A stretch of 10,146 nt of DNA, from positions 1 to 10,146 of the forward strand of contig NZ_CAMYEZ010000083.1 in the NCBI RefSeq assembly GCF_947254915.1, given 5' to 3'. The DNA is from an uncultured Porphyromonas sp. GTDB lineage: Bacteria > Bacteroidota > Bacteroidia > Bacteroidales > Porphyromonadaceae. The notes beneath the pieces were generated by a model. That model had not been told where the DNA came from. It saw nothing but the letters and a program-made list of their open reading frames with translations, and did no database searches. How positions within the stretch are numbered: the stretch's first letter is position 1; each line of letters starts with the position of its first letter. The translations under genes were made by a program, and so were the position numbers. Below are positions 1 through 8,000 of the stretch, piece after piece.

Positions 1-14
1 GTATTACTTACCGG

Positions 15-56
15 TAGCTCCGTAGGGATTTTGAAGTTCCTACGGAGCTATTTTTT
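15..56 (+). terminator. Intrinsic terminator of an upstream gene
   Basis: A perfect 12-bp stem (15-26 TAGCTCCGTAGG pairs with 39-50 CCTACGGAGCTA) encloses a 12-nt loop and is followed at once by six T residues (51-56). This is a textbook Rho-independent terminator reading rightward. The minus strand has no T-run after the stem, so it should act on a + strand gene ending before position 1. It isolates the grpE leader from read-through. Confidence 0.92.
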
Positions 57-79
57 ATTCCTCACGTAGGGGCGATATA

Positions 80-142
80 AAAGTTCGGAAGAATGAAATG
101 AAACTTCGGAAGAAAGAAATCAAAGTTCCGAAGAATTCTTTC
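80..142. repeat. Three-unit 21-bp tandem repeat in the grpE upstream region
   Basis: Three consecutive imperfect 21-bp units lie at 80-100, 101-121 and 122-142. Each begins AAAsTTCsGAAGAA (s = G or C). Units 1 and 2 continue with an A-rich tail (wGAAAT), while unit 3 ends in TTCTTTC. That ending is the reverse complement of GAAAGAA in unit 2 (112-118), and TTCCGAA in unit 3 is the reverse complement of TTCGGAA in units 1 and 2. The block therefore has both direct and inverted symmetry. It could be an intergenic dispersed repeat or a multi-site protein-binding array. Nothing in the sequence identifies a binding protein. Confidence 0.75.
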
Positions 143-143
143 G

Positions 144-179
144 TTCCTCCGTGGATAATCAAAAAAATCCACCGAGGAA
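144..179. repeat. Long imperfect inverted repeat (hairpin) without T-run
   Basis: Thirteen bases at 144-156 (TTCCTCCGTGGAT) pair with 167-179 (ATCCACCGAGGAA) with a single C-C mismatch, around a 10-nt A-rich loop. Neither strand has a T-run after the stem, so it is not a convincing intrinsic terminator. It directly follows the 21-bp tandem repeat, and the two may form one intergenic repeat element. It lies upstream of the candidate grpE promoter, so it would act at the DNA level or in another transcript, not in the grpE leader. Confidence 0.7.
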
Positions 180-281
180 TTGCCCGATTTCCTTCAATAT
201 AGACGTAGATGAACCGAACTTGTATCATGCGTCAGACCTGAGCGCTTGGCTAGATAGGGGAGACGGCAAGGAATTTAGTTG

Positions 282-289
282 TACATTTG
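282..289 (+). promoter_or_regulatory. Candidate Bacteroidota -7 promoter box for the grpE operon
   Basis: TACATTTG matches the TAnnTTTG -7 consensus of Bacteroidota promoters. It would place transcription initiation around 295-300 and leave a leader of about 120 nt before grpE. No clear TTTG/TTG -33 element is seen at the usual spacing of about 19-21 nt upstream. The call therefore rests on the -7 box and on its position between the upstream terminator and grpE. No CIRCE inverted repeat (HrcA site) was found in the leader, although grpE and dnaJ are heat-shock genes in most bacteria. Confidence 0.5.
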
Positions 290-305
290 TCCTGCATTAT
301 GCGAT

Positions 306-419
306 ATGTTGATGAGACTTGGTGACAGAATGGCTGAATTTGGGCGGACGGTGTCGCTGTTGCGCCTCTTTGGCAGGGTTATTGTATGGTCTCGTGATAG
401 AAATATAGAGCTACTATGA
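306..419 (+). CDS. Possible 37-aa upstream ORF coupled to grpE
   Basis: An open frame of 37 codons begins with ATG at 306 (alternative ATGs at 312 and 330). It stops with the TGA at 417-419, which overlaps the grpE ATG (416-418) in an ATGA arrangement typical of translational coupling. The peptide is short and basic, with several Arg and Leu residues; part of it reads MAEFGRTVSLLRLFGR. It begins about 10 nt after the predicted transcription start, so it would have almost no 5' leader. I recognise no family. An ORF of this length can arise by chance, so it is listed only because of the overlap and the position in an otherwise gene-free leader. Confidence 0.2.
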   Translation: MLMRLGDRMAEFGRTVSLLRLFGRVIVWSRDRNIELL

Positions 420-1021
420 AAAAGGACAATAAGAAAGGTGGCAAGCCTACGGAGCCACAACATATAGAAGCCTCTCAGGAGACTGAAAATAAGCAGGATG
501 CACCACAGAAGAACTGTGAGACGACTGATGAGTGTGAGACGGATGCGGCAGCGACTCAGTGTGAGGAGCAGCGACTGGCTGAGCTACAGGAGTCTCTGAA
601 TAAGCTCAATGATCAGCACCTCCGCATGCTGGCTGAGTACGATAACTATCGCAAGCGTACGCTACAGGAGAAGAGCGACTTAATCAAGAATGGGGGCGAG
701 CGTGTCCTCAAGGAGCTGCTCCCGATTGTGGACGACTTTGAGCTCGCGGTCAAGCATGCCCATGAGAGCAAGAGTGAGGAGGATCCGATTATAGAGGGAC
801 TACTCCTTATATATAATAAGCTAATCGGCTATCTAGAGAAGCAGGGTGTCGTGAGGATTGAGGCGACTGGTACACCCTTTGACGATAACCTACATGAGGC
901 CGTAGCGATGATTCCAGCACCTACTCCAGAGCAGAAGGGGCAGGTGATCGACTGCGTTCGCACGGGCTATATGCTTCACGACAAGGTGCTACGCCATGCG
1001 CATGTGGTCGTCGGCAACTAA
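416..1021 (+). CDS. grpE: GrpE, nucleotide exchange factor of DnaK
   Basis: This is GrpE, the cytoplasmic co-chaperone that promotes ADP release from DnaK and so resets the Hsp70 folding cycle. The 201 residues are normal for the family. Residues 1 to about 48 are hydrophilic, low-complexity and probably disordered. A heptad-like coiled coil follows (about 49-105), including the family-typical AEYDNYRKRT segment (73-82) and the LLPIVDDFELAV stretch (101-112). The C-terminal beta domain carries the signature around GTPFDDNLHEAV (152-163) and ends GYMLHDKVLRHAHVVVGN. The ATG at 416 is the first in frame that gives the usual charged N-terminus; no strong Shine-Dalgarno precedes it, as is usual in Bacteroidota. 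dnaJ follows 35 bp downstream in the same direction, so the two are surely co-transcribed. dnaK is not in the window. The identification is secure. Confidence 0.96.
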   Translation: MKKDNKKGGKPTEPQHIEASQETENKQDAPQKNCETTDECETDAAATQCEEQRLAELQESLNKLNDQHLRMLAEYDNYRKRTLQEKSDLIKNGGERVLKELLPIVDDFELAVKHAHESKSEEDPIIEGLLLIYNKLIGYLEKQGVVRIEATGTPFDDNLHEAVAMIPAPTPEQKGQVIDCVRTGYMLHDKVLRHAHVVVGN

Positions 1022-1056
1022 GAGGCATGGAGCTTTGATCTGCACAAGATAGATAT

Positions 1057-2217
1057 ATGGCAACGAAGAAAGACTACTATGAGCTGCTGGGTGTCTCACG
1101 AGACGCTTCGGCAGATGAGATAAAGAAGGCTTACCGCAAGCAAGCCTTAAAGTATCACCCCGACCGTAACCCTGGTGACAAGGAGGCGGAGGAGCACTTT
1201 AAGGAGGTTGCGGAGGCTTACGATGTGCTGAGCGATCCCGACAAGCGGAGTCGCTATGACCAGTTTGGGCATAGTGGCGTAGACGGAGCCAGTGGCTTCG
1301 GAGGCTTTGGCGGTGGTGGTGGCTTTACGGTGGATGATATATTCTCCCGTTTTGGCGACATCTTCGGAGGAGGCTTTGGCGATTACTTTGGCGGCGGTAG
1401 AGGCGCTGGCTCAGGTAGAGCACAGCGTCCTATGGGTAGTGACCTGCGCGTTACGGTGCGCCTCACGCTAGAGGATATCAATAGTGGGGTGGAGAAGAAG
1501 CTCCGCGTCAAGAAGTTGATCCAGTGTGATAGCTGTCATGGTCAGGGCACCACAGAGAGCGATGGCAAGCGCAGCTGCTCGACCTGTGGAGGCGCTGGTG
1601 TCGTTTACGATGTGCGCAACTCAATCTTTGGTCAGATGCGTACGCAGTCAGTCTGTCCTACCTGTGGAGGCTCTGGTGAGGTGGTTACGAAGCCTTGCGC
1701 TAAGTGCCACGGCAAGGGTGTGACGCAGGGTGAGGAGGTTGTCTCCTTTCGCATCCCCGCAGGAGTCGTGGGCGGTATGCAGCTGACCCTGCAGGGCAAG
1801 GGTAATGCAGCCCCCCAAGATGGCATCCCTGGTGACCTGCTTGTTGTGATCCAAGAGGAGCAGCACAAGGACTTCATACGCAACGGTAATGACCTGATCT
1901 ACAATCTGCTTATCCCCATTCACACGGCGATACGTGGTGGACAGGTGACAGTACCGACGATCGATGGTAGTGCACGACTCAAGATAGAGCCTGGTACGCA
2001 GCCTGGCAAGGTGCTCCGTATGCGTGGTAAGGGACTCCCCTCTGTACAGGGCTACGGACGTGGCGACCTGATGGTCAATGTGAATGTCTTCATTCCGCAG
2101 AAGACCTCTGCAGAGGATGAGTCGCTGATTGATCAATTGGCAAAGGCTGAGCACTTTAATCCGACGGAAGCCGATCGTAAGGCTATAGACAAGAAGTATA
2201 GGGAGATGCTTGAGTAA
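1057..2217 (+). CDS. dnaJ: DnaJ, Hsp40 co-chaperone
   Basis: This is a full-length class I DnaJ (386 aa), the cytoplasmic Hsp40 that delivers unfolded clients to DnaK and stimulates its ATPase. The J domain occupies about residues 5-70 with the essential HPD motif at 34-36. A Gly/Phe-rich linker follows (about 73-120). The zinc-binding region has four CxxCxGxG repeats at 157-164 (CDSCHGQG), 174-181 (CSTCGGAG), 200-207 (CPTCGGSG) and 214-221 (CAKCHGKG), all complete. The two substrate-binding C-terminal domains run to the end. All expected parts are present and intact. It sits directly after grpE. Its stop codon lies in the loop of a strong hairpin (2196-2230), which may influence mRNA stability or read-through into the next gene. 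Confidence 0.97.
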   Translation: MATKKDYYELLGVSRDASADEIKKAYRKQALKYHPDRNPGDKEAEEHFKEVAEAYDVLSDPDKRSRYDQFGHSGVDGASGFGGFGGGGGFTVDDIFSRFGDIFGGGFGDYFGGGRGAGSGRAQRPMGSDLRVTVRLTLEDINSGVEKKLRVKKLIQCDSCHGQGTTESDGKRSCSTCGGAGVVYDVRNSIFGQMRTQSVCPTCGGSGEVVTKPCAKCHGKGVTQGEEVVSFRIPAGVVGGMQLTLQGKGNAAPQDGIPGDLLVVIQEEQHKDFIRNGNDLIYNLLIPIHTAIRGGQVTVPTIDGSARLKIEPGTQPGKVLRMRGKGLPSVQGYGRGDLMVNVNVFIPQKTSAEDESLIDQLAKAEHFNPTEADRKAIDKKYREMLE

Positions 2218-2230
2218 GCATCTCCTATAC
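2196..2230 (+). promoter_or_regulatory. Strong hairpin spanning the dnaJ stop codon
   Basis: GTATAGGGAGATGCTT (2196-2211) pairs with AAGCATCTCCTATAC (2216-2230) to give 15 base pairs with one bulged G and a 4-nt GAGT loop. The dnaJ TAA (2215-2217) starts at the last loop base and runs into the right arm. The sequence after the stem (CTTAATATATGG) has no T-run, so this is not a canonical intrinsic terminator. It could stabilise the 3' end of a grpE-dnaJ message, act as a processing site, or lower expression of the downstream genes. The pairing is seen directly; the role is inferred. Confidence 0.6.
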
Positions 2231-2263
2231 CTTAATATATGGGATACAAAGACCGCTAATCGT

Positions 2264-3511
2264 ATGGTACGAATGAACGCTGTGTGGGCTAGACTCACAC
2301 TACTTATAGCATCGCTCTGCATAGCTCTGAGCAGCACAGCCTCAGCGCAGGAGCCTCTCAGTACTGACTCGCTGATTGCTGCGACTGCCGAGGGGCATCA
2401 TCGTATCATCAGTATACTCCTCTGTACGCCCTCGCAGGCAGATGCCTACACGATCTATGGACACGCAGCGATGCGGGTGCGTAGCTTAGACGACCTAGAG
2501 GATGACTATGTGTACAACTATGGGGTCTTTGACTTTGACCAGCCAGGCTTTTACACTAAGTTTATCAAAGGTGAGACGGACGGTTACTTCGTTCAGCAGG
2601 AGCCGTGGGAATACTTCATCTACCGCTACCATACTTATGGGCAAAACGTCTATGAGCTAGAGCTAGACCTCTCTCCCGAGCAGGAAGAGGCGATATGCTC
2701 TTACCTAGCGTGGAACATTAAGGAGGAGAATAAGTACTACCTCTACAACTTCGCCTTTGACAACTGTGCTACACGACCATATTCTATTGTCAAGCAAACG
2801 CTCCCTAAGGGGTGGCGCATAGAGCTACCTCAAGTGGCGAAGGAGGAGTCGCTACGCAGTCTCATCGATGCCTATGCGGACTATCATCCGTGGTATCGTC
2901 TCGGTACGCAGCTCGCCTTGGGAGCACCTGCCGACACGACTATGACGGTCGAGGATCGGCTCTTCCTACCGATGGAGATGGATCGTCTCTTGCAGCAAGC
3001 GACACTGATCACTCCGACGGGTGCGAAGCCTCTCGTGAGCAATCGCATCGTCTATGAGACTCCGACACCGGCTCCGCAACCAGTGGCTCATTGGTGGCAA
3101 GAGCCTGTCGTATTGTTTTCACTCTTATTAGTCGTCTCAGGCGTGCTGTGCTACTTGCGTCGTAGTCGCTACTGGATACCTTTAATGATGACGGCCTACG
3201 CTTGTGCGGGCTTCATCTTGAGCTTCCTAACCTTCGTCTCGATACATCCCTGCACCGATCCTAACTACAACTTGCTGGTCTTTCATCCGCTCCTGCTCTT
3301 GGCTTGGTTTGCCTTGGGAAGGGGAGGCAAAGCTCAGCGCATCGCACGCTACTTCCACTCGGTAAATGCGTTGGCAGTAGCGCTCTTCCTGATCTTGGTC
3401 ACTTGTGCTGTGCAGACTAGTTCGTTGCCCATCATCTTGCTTGCCATTCACTCGGCACTCCTTTCGGTAGCCTACCTGACCTATTCTAAACGACAAACAG
3501 AGCGCAGATGA
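2264..3511 (+). CDS. lnb: DUF4105/Lnb-family membrane protein, probable lipoprotein N-acyltransferase
   Basis: The protein has a signal sequence or N-terminal anchor, a periplasmic DUF4105 (Lnb N-terminal) domain and a C-terminal membrane domain. With the ATG at 2264 it is 415 aa. The hydrophobic segment LTLLIASLCIALSSTASA precedes a likely cleavage before QEP. The frame stays open upstream to a TTG at 2210 inside the dnaJ-end hairpin, but that start would put 18 hydrophilic residues before the signal; ATG 2273 is an equally good alternative. Conserved-looking motifs are YGHAAMRV (His67) and FDNCATRPY (Cys168), the His and Cys expected of this papain/NlpC-like fold. Five hydrophobic segments follow at about 281-298, 304-326, 336-352, 365-383 and 388-406. 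In Bacteroides, Lnb has been reported to N-acylate the lipoprotein N-terminal cysteine in place of Lnt; applying that here is by family. The next gene overlaps its stop by 4 bp (ATGA). Confidence 0.8.
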   Translation: MVRMNAVWARLTLLIASLCIALSSTASAQEPLSTDSLIAATAEGHHRIISILLCTPSQADAYTIYGHAAMRVRSLDDLEDDYVYNYGVFDFDQPGFYTKFIKGETDGYFVQQEPWEYFIYRYHTYGQNVYELELDLSPEQEEAICSYLAWNIKEENKYYLYNFAFDNCATRPYSIVKQTLPKGWRIELPQVAKEESLRSLIDAYADYHPWYRLGTQLALGAPADTTMTVEDRLFLPMEMDRLLQQATLITPTGAKPLVSNRIVYETPTPAPQPVAHWWQEPVVLFSLLLVVSGVLCYLRRSRYWIPLMMTAYACAGFILSFLTFVSIHPCTDPNYNLLVFHPLLLLAWFALGRGGKAQRIARYFHSVNALAVALFLILVTCAVQTSSLPIILLAIHSALLSVAYLTYSKRQTERR

Positions 3512-5061
3512 GATCTATTCGCTATCTACTCCTCGCATTGACCTTGCCACTGGCACTCTCCGCACAGCGCGCAAGACCTGACATACTGGTGCAGATCTAT
3601 GTCAAGGGGCTGCGCACCGACTTGCTGGATAGTTATCGAGCAGGGTGGGGGAGCAACGGATTGAACTGGGTGATGAAGCAGGGGACCGTGGCGCCTGACA
3701 TTCGCTATCCATATCCATTGCTAGACGAAGTGGCACGACTGGCCTCGCTCTCTGCTGGTGCTATGCCAGAGATACATGGCGTGTACCAAGCTGAGCGGTA
3801 TGATGCGGTGACACAGCGCTCGGAGTCTACCTTTGCCAATAGAGACTATCGTGGCATCAACAGCGCAGAGCAGCTAGCTCCCGCAGGTGCTTTGCGCAGC
3901 GAACTTCTCACAGACGTACTCAGAGGCTCTTCTCAAGGCGATGCTATTGTCTATGCGATAGCTAGCCGTGCCAACGATGCCATTGCTGTGGCGGGGCACG
4001 ACGCTGAGGGAGCTATATGGATCGATAAACACAGCGGTTGGTGGGCTACGACCAACTTCTATGGCGGTCTGCCTGCTCTAGCTCTTAAGGCAAACAATGA
4101 GCAGCGCATGCTGGGCGGACGCACGACACCAACCATTTGGAAGCCTCTTGCGAAAGGCGCGAAGGAGGGTAGCTTTGCGCATACCTTCGAGGGAGCTTGG
4201 CGTATGAGCGACCTCTTGACCTCTCCTTTTGCCAATGATGCGATCACCGACTTGTCTAAGGAGTTCATACGCTACGCTCACAAGGCGCATCGCACGTCGC
4301 CTACGCTCATCGTTATGGTCTTAGACCTGGAGGTGGGCGCTCGTGGGGTCGCCTATGCGGACTATTCGCCAGAGCAACAAGACGCCTACGCTCGGCTTAA
4401 TGAGCAGGTGCAGCAGACGACTGCTCTGCTACAAGAGTTGTACGGCACAGACCATTATGCGCTCAATATCATCGGAGTTCCTGTTGCGAACTTAGCTCAG
4501 CCGAAGACTCCTTCTCGTCGTTCGGTCGTCACCTTTGACCCTGCGAAGTGTATTGCACTGGCCAATCTTTACCTCTCGGCCATCTATGGGCGCAACGACT
4601 GGGTCATCGCCTACAGCCATCAGACGCTCCATCTAAATAAGAAGGAGATAGCAGATAAGAAGGTGGATATGGAGGATATGAGCAATAATCTTGCTACTTT
4701 TGTATCCGAGATGGAAGGTGTCATCGGGGCAATCCCCGCATATCAACTACAGAGGGGGCTGTCACAGCCTGCTTGGGCTAAGCCTCTGTACTCGCGTAGC
4801 TATCGTAGCTATGCGGGCGATGTGCTACTGGCTCTAGCTCCCTTTGCAGTGGTGGCTGGAGAGAAGCAAGGCACTGAGCAGCAGAGGCAGAGACGTGTCT
4901 CAGCGCCTTTTATCTTGATGGCTCCAGGAGTAGCTTCACAAAGGCTTACGGAGCCTATATCCTATGACGCGGTCGCACCTTCGCTCGCATACCTACTCTG
5001 TGTCCCTCAGCCGATGAGTGCTGACGGCACGCCACTCTTTACCCTATTCAATCAGAAATAA
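3508..5061 (+). CDS. Alkaline phosphatase-fold (PafA/type I phosphodiesterase-like) exported protein, probably catalytically degenerate
   Basis: The 517-aa protein begins with a signal peptide (MRSIRYLLLALTLPLALSAQ), so it is periplasmic or surface-located. Its layout follows the PafA-like alkaline phosphatase superfamily: RPDILVQIYVKGLRTD near the N-terminus (23-38), AGAMPEIHG (83-91), AGHDAEGAIWID (162-173), YSPEQQDAYARL (286-297), and a C-terminal YDAVAPSLAYLL block (486-497) like the usual DIAPTLA region. Several active-site positions look wrong. The VDQMR/VDGLR metal-binding Asp is Lys33. The segment that should read TAPGHT is LDEVARL. TDYVGH is replaced by LDLEVGA (272-278). No ADHG-type or THG metal motif is visible. 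Hence hydrolytic activity is doubtful and the protein may act as a binding or assembly factor. The ATG overlaps the lnb stop (ATGA), implying translational coupling, and secA begins 11 bp after its stop. The alignment was done by eye; the fold is fairly secure, the loss of activity is inference. Confidence 0.72.
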   Translation: MRSIRYLLLALTLPLALSAQRARPDILVQIYVKGLRTDLLDSYRAGWGSNGLNWVMKQGTVAPDIRYPYPLLDEVARLASLSAGAMPEIHGVYQAERYDAVTQRSESTFANRDYRGINSAEQLAPAGALRSELLTDVLRGSSQGDAIVYAIASRANDAIAVAGHDAEGAIWIDKHSGWWATTNFYGGLPALALKANNEQRMLGGRTTPTIWKPLAKGAKEGSFAHTFEGAWRMSDLLTSPFANDAITDLSKEFIRYAHKAHRTSPTLIVMVLDLEVGARGVAYADYSPEQQDAYARLNEQVQQTTALLQELYGTDHYALNIIGVPVANLAQPKTPSRRSVVTFDPAKCIALANLYLSAIYGRNDWVIAYSHQTLHLNKKEIADKKVDMEDMSNNLATFVSEMEGVIGAIPAYQLQRGLSQPAWAKPLYSRSYRSYAGDVLLALAPFAVVAGEKQGTEQQRQRRVSAPFILMAPGVASQRLTEPISYDAVAPSLAYLLCVPQPMSADGTPLFTLFNQK

Positions 5062-5072
5062 TAAACCACTTT

Positions 5073-8000
5073 ATGGCTCTCAGTAATATCATCACAAAGC
5101 TCTTTGGTAGTAAGTCTCAGCGAGACCTCAAGGAGATAACACCTTACATTAAGAAGATCGAGGAGGTCGAACCCTCCATACAGGCTCTCAGCGATGATGC
5201 TCTGAGAGATCGGACACAACAGCTGCGCAACGAGATCAACGAGTACGTTGCCTCGGAGCGTGCAGAGATAGCTAAGCTCAAGGAGGGCATCGAGGATCTC
5301 GACATAGATGCCCGTGAGGAGGCTTGGTCTAAGATTGATAAGATAGAGAAGGAGGTACTGGAGAAGATCGAGGTCAAGCTCGACGAAATCCTCCCCACGG
5401 CCTTTGCTATTGTCAGGGAGACCGCACGACGCTTTGCCAATAATGAGCAGATCGTCGTCACAGCCACGCAGATGGATAGGGATCTATCGATAGACCACGA
5501 CTTCGTGGAGATCGATGGTGACAAGGCGATCTACCACAACCACTGGGTAGCAGGAGGTAACGAGATCACCTGGGATATGGTGCACTACAAAGTACAGCTC
5601 ATCGGTGGTGTCGTACTGCACAAGGGTAAGATAGCCGAGATGGCGACAGGTGAAGGTAAGACGCTCGTCGCTACCTTGCCAGTCTTCCTCAATGCGCTAC
5701 CAGGTAATGGTGTCCATGTGGTCACGGTCAATGACTATCTGGCTAAGCGTGACTCCGAGTGGATGGGACCGCTCTATATGTTCCACGGGCTGAGCGTTGA
5801 CTGTATCGACAAGCACAAGCCTAATAGCGAAGGCCGTCGCAAAGCTTACAATGCGGACATCACCTTCGGTACGAACAATGAGTTCGGCTTTGACTACCTG
5901 AGAGACAACATGGCGACAGCACCCTCAGATCTCGTCCAGCGTCCGCACAACTACGCCATCGTGGATGAGGTGGACTCGGTCCTTATTGACGATGCCCGTA
6001 CGCCTCTGATCATATCTGGTCCTACGCCTCAGGGAGAGGATCAGCTCTTTGAGGAGTACCTGCCCAATGTCGAGAAGGTGGTCAACGCTCAGAAAGATTT
6101 AGTCTCTAAGTTGCTCGTAGAGGCAAAGAAGAAGATAGCGAGCGAGGACAAGAAAGAAGTGGACGAAGGCTTCCTCCTCCTCTTCCGTGTCTTCAAGGGA
6201 CTGCCTAAGTACAAGCCTCTGATCAAGTTCCTCAGTGAGCCAGGCATCAAAGCCTCTATGCTCAAGACCGAGGAGATCTATATGGCGGAGAATATGCGCC
6301 AGATGCACATTGTCACCGATCCGCTCTACTTCGTCATTGACGAGAAGATGAATAGCATCACCCTCACCGATAAGGGTATCGAGATGCTTTCGAAAGGTGC
6401 AGAGGATGCCTCTTTCTTCGTACTCCCAGACATTGCTTCTCAGCTAGCCGAGCTGGAAGGTGAGGGGCTTGCTCCCTCGGAGTACGCTACTAAGAAGGAC
6501 GAGCTAATCACCAACTATGCGATTAAGAGCGAGCGTGTCCACACGGTCAATCAGCTCTTTAAGGCTTACGCCCTCTTCGAGCGTGATGATCAGTATGTGG
6601 TGATAGACAACAAGGTGATGATCGTCGATGAGCAGACGGGTCGTCTCATGGATGGCCGTCGCTACTCAGACGGTCTGCACCAAGCTATCGAGGCTAAGGA
6701 GCGGGTCAAGGTCGAGGCCGCTACGCAGACCTTTGCAACCATCACCCTGCAGAACTACTTCCGTATGTACCACAAGCTGGCTGGTATGACTGGTACGGCT
6801 GAGACCGAGGCGGGAGAGTTTTGGGACATCTACAAGCTTGACGTGGTGGTCATCCCGACCAATCGCCCCGTCATCCGTGATGATCAGAACGACCGTATCT
6901 ACAAGACGGCTCGCGAGAAGTACAATGCGGTCATCGAGGAGATCGAGCGCCTCATAGCGGCTGGTCGTCCAGTGCTAGTAGGTACGACTTCGGTTGACAT
7001 CAGTGAGCTACTCAGTCGTATGCTCTCACTGCGCAAGATCCCCCACCAGGTGCTCAATGCTAAGCTACACCAGAAGGAGGCTGACATCGTCGCTCAGGCT
7101 GGTCAAGCTGGCACCGTAACCATCGCAACCAACATGGCTGGTCGTGGTACCGATATCAAGCTTTCGCCAGAGGTGCGAGAGGCTGGTGGACTCGCCATCA
7201 TCGGTACGGAGCGACATGAGTCACGTCGTGTGGATAGACAGTTGCGTGGTCGTGCAGGTCGTCAGGGAGACCCGGGTAGCTCTGTCTTCTTCATCTCGCT
7301 AGAGGATCACTTGATGCGACTCTTTGCGAGCGATCGTATTGCTTCGCTGATGGATCGTATGGGCTTTGGCGAAGGTGAAGCTCTTGAAAATAAGATGCTC
7401 AGCAACTCTGTGGAGCGTGCGCAGAAGAAGGTCGAGGAGAACAACTTCGGTATCCGTAAGCGCCTCCTAGAGTACGATGATGTGATGAACTCACAGCGTA
7501 AGGGTATCTACGAGAAGCGTCGCCACGCCTTGATGGGCGAGCGCATCGGTATGGACGTGCTCAACATGCTCTACGACGTGACCGAGGCGATTGTCAATAA
7601 GAATAAGGAGGCGGACGACTACGAGGGCTTCCGCAACGAACTCCTCTCGGTGCTAGCCGTAGAGACTGAGTTCACGCCAGAGACCTTTAAGTCGGCTCAT
7701 ACGAATGAGGTAGTTGACAAAACCTTTGAGACAGTCTATCAGGCACTCAACCACAAGGGTGAGAAGATCGCCTCCGTCGCTTACCCGATCCTGCACAACC
7801 TCTACGAGACGCAGGGCGACAAGTTCAAGCGCATCATCATCCCGATCACGGATGGTAATAAGGTGTACAACATTCCTTGCGACCTCGCCGAGGCAGACCG
7901 CACCGAGGGCAAGAGCATCGTCAAGGAGTTTCATAAGACGATCATGCTCTACACCCTGGATGATGCTTGGAAGGAGCACCTCCGAGAGATGGACGAGCTA

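Noticed and set aside
275..463. A 62-aa minus-strand open frame across the grpE leader and start
   Set aside because: It overlaps the grpE coding start antisense, has no promoter or family resemblance, and is typical of a shadow frame.
2210..2263. TTG start extending the lnb protein by 18 residues
   Set aside because: The TTG lies inside the dnaJ-end hairpin and overlaps the dnaJ stop. The added residues are hydrophilic and would precede a normal signal peptide, so ATG 2264 or 2273 is preferred.
1648..2337. A 229-aa minus-strand open frame over dnaJ and the lnb start
   Set aside because: It is antisense to the well-conserved zinc-finger and C-terminal coding region of DnaJ and has no recognisable domain; its length reflects the codon use of the real gene.
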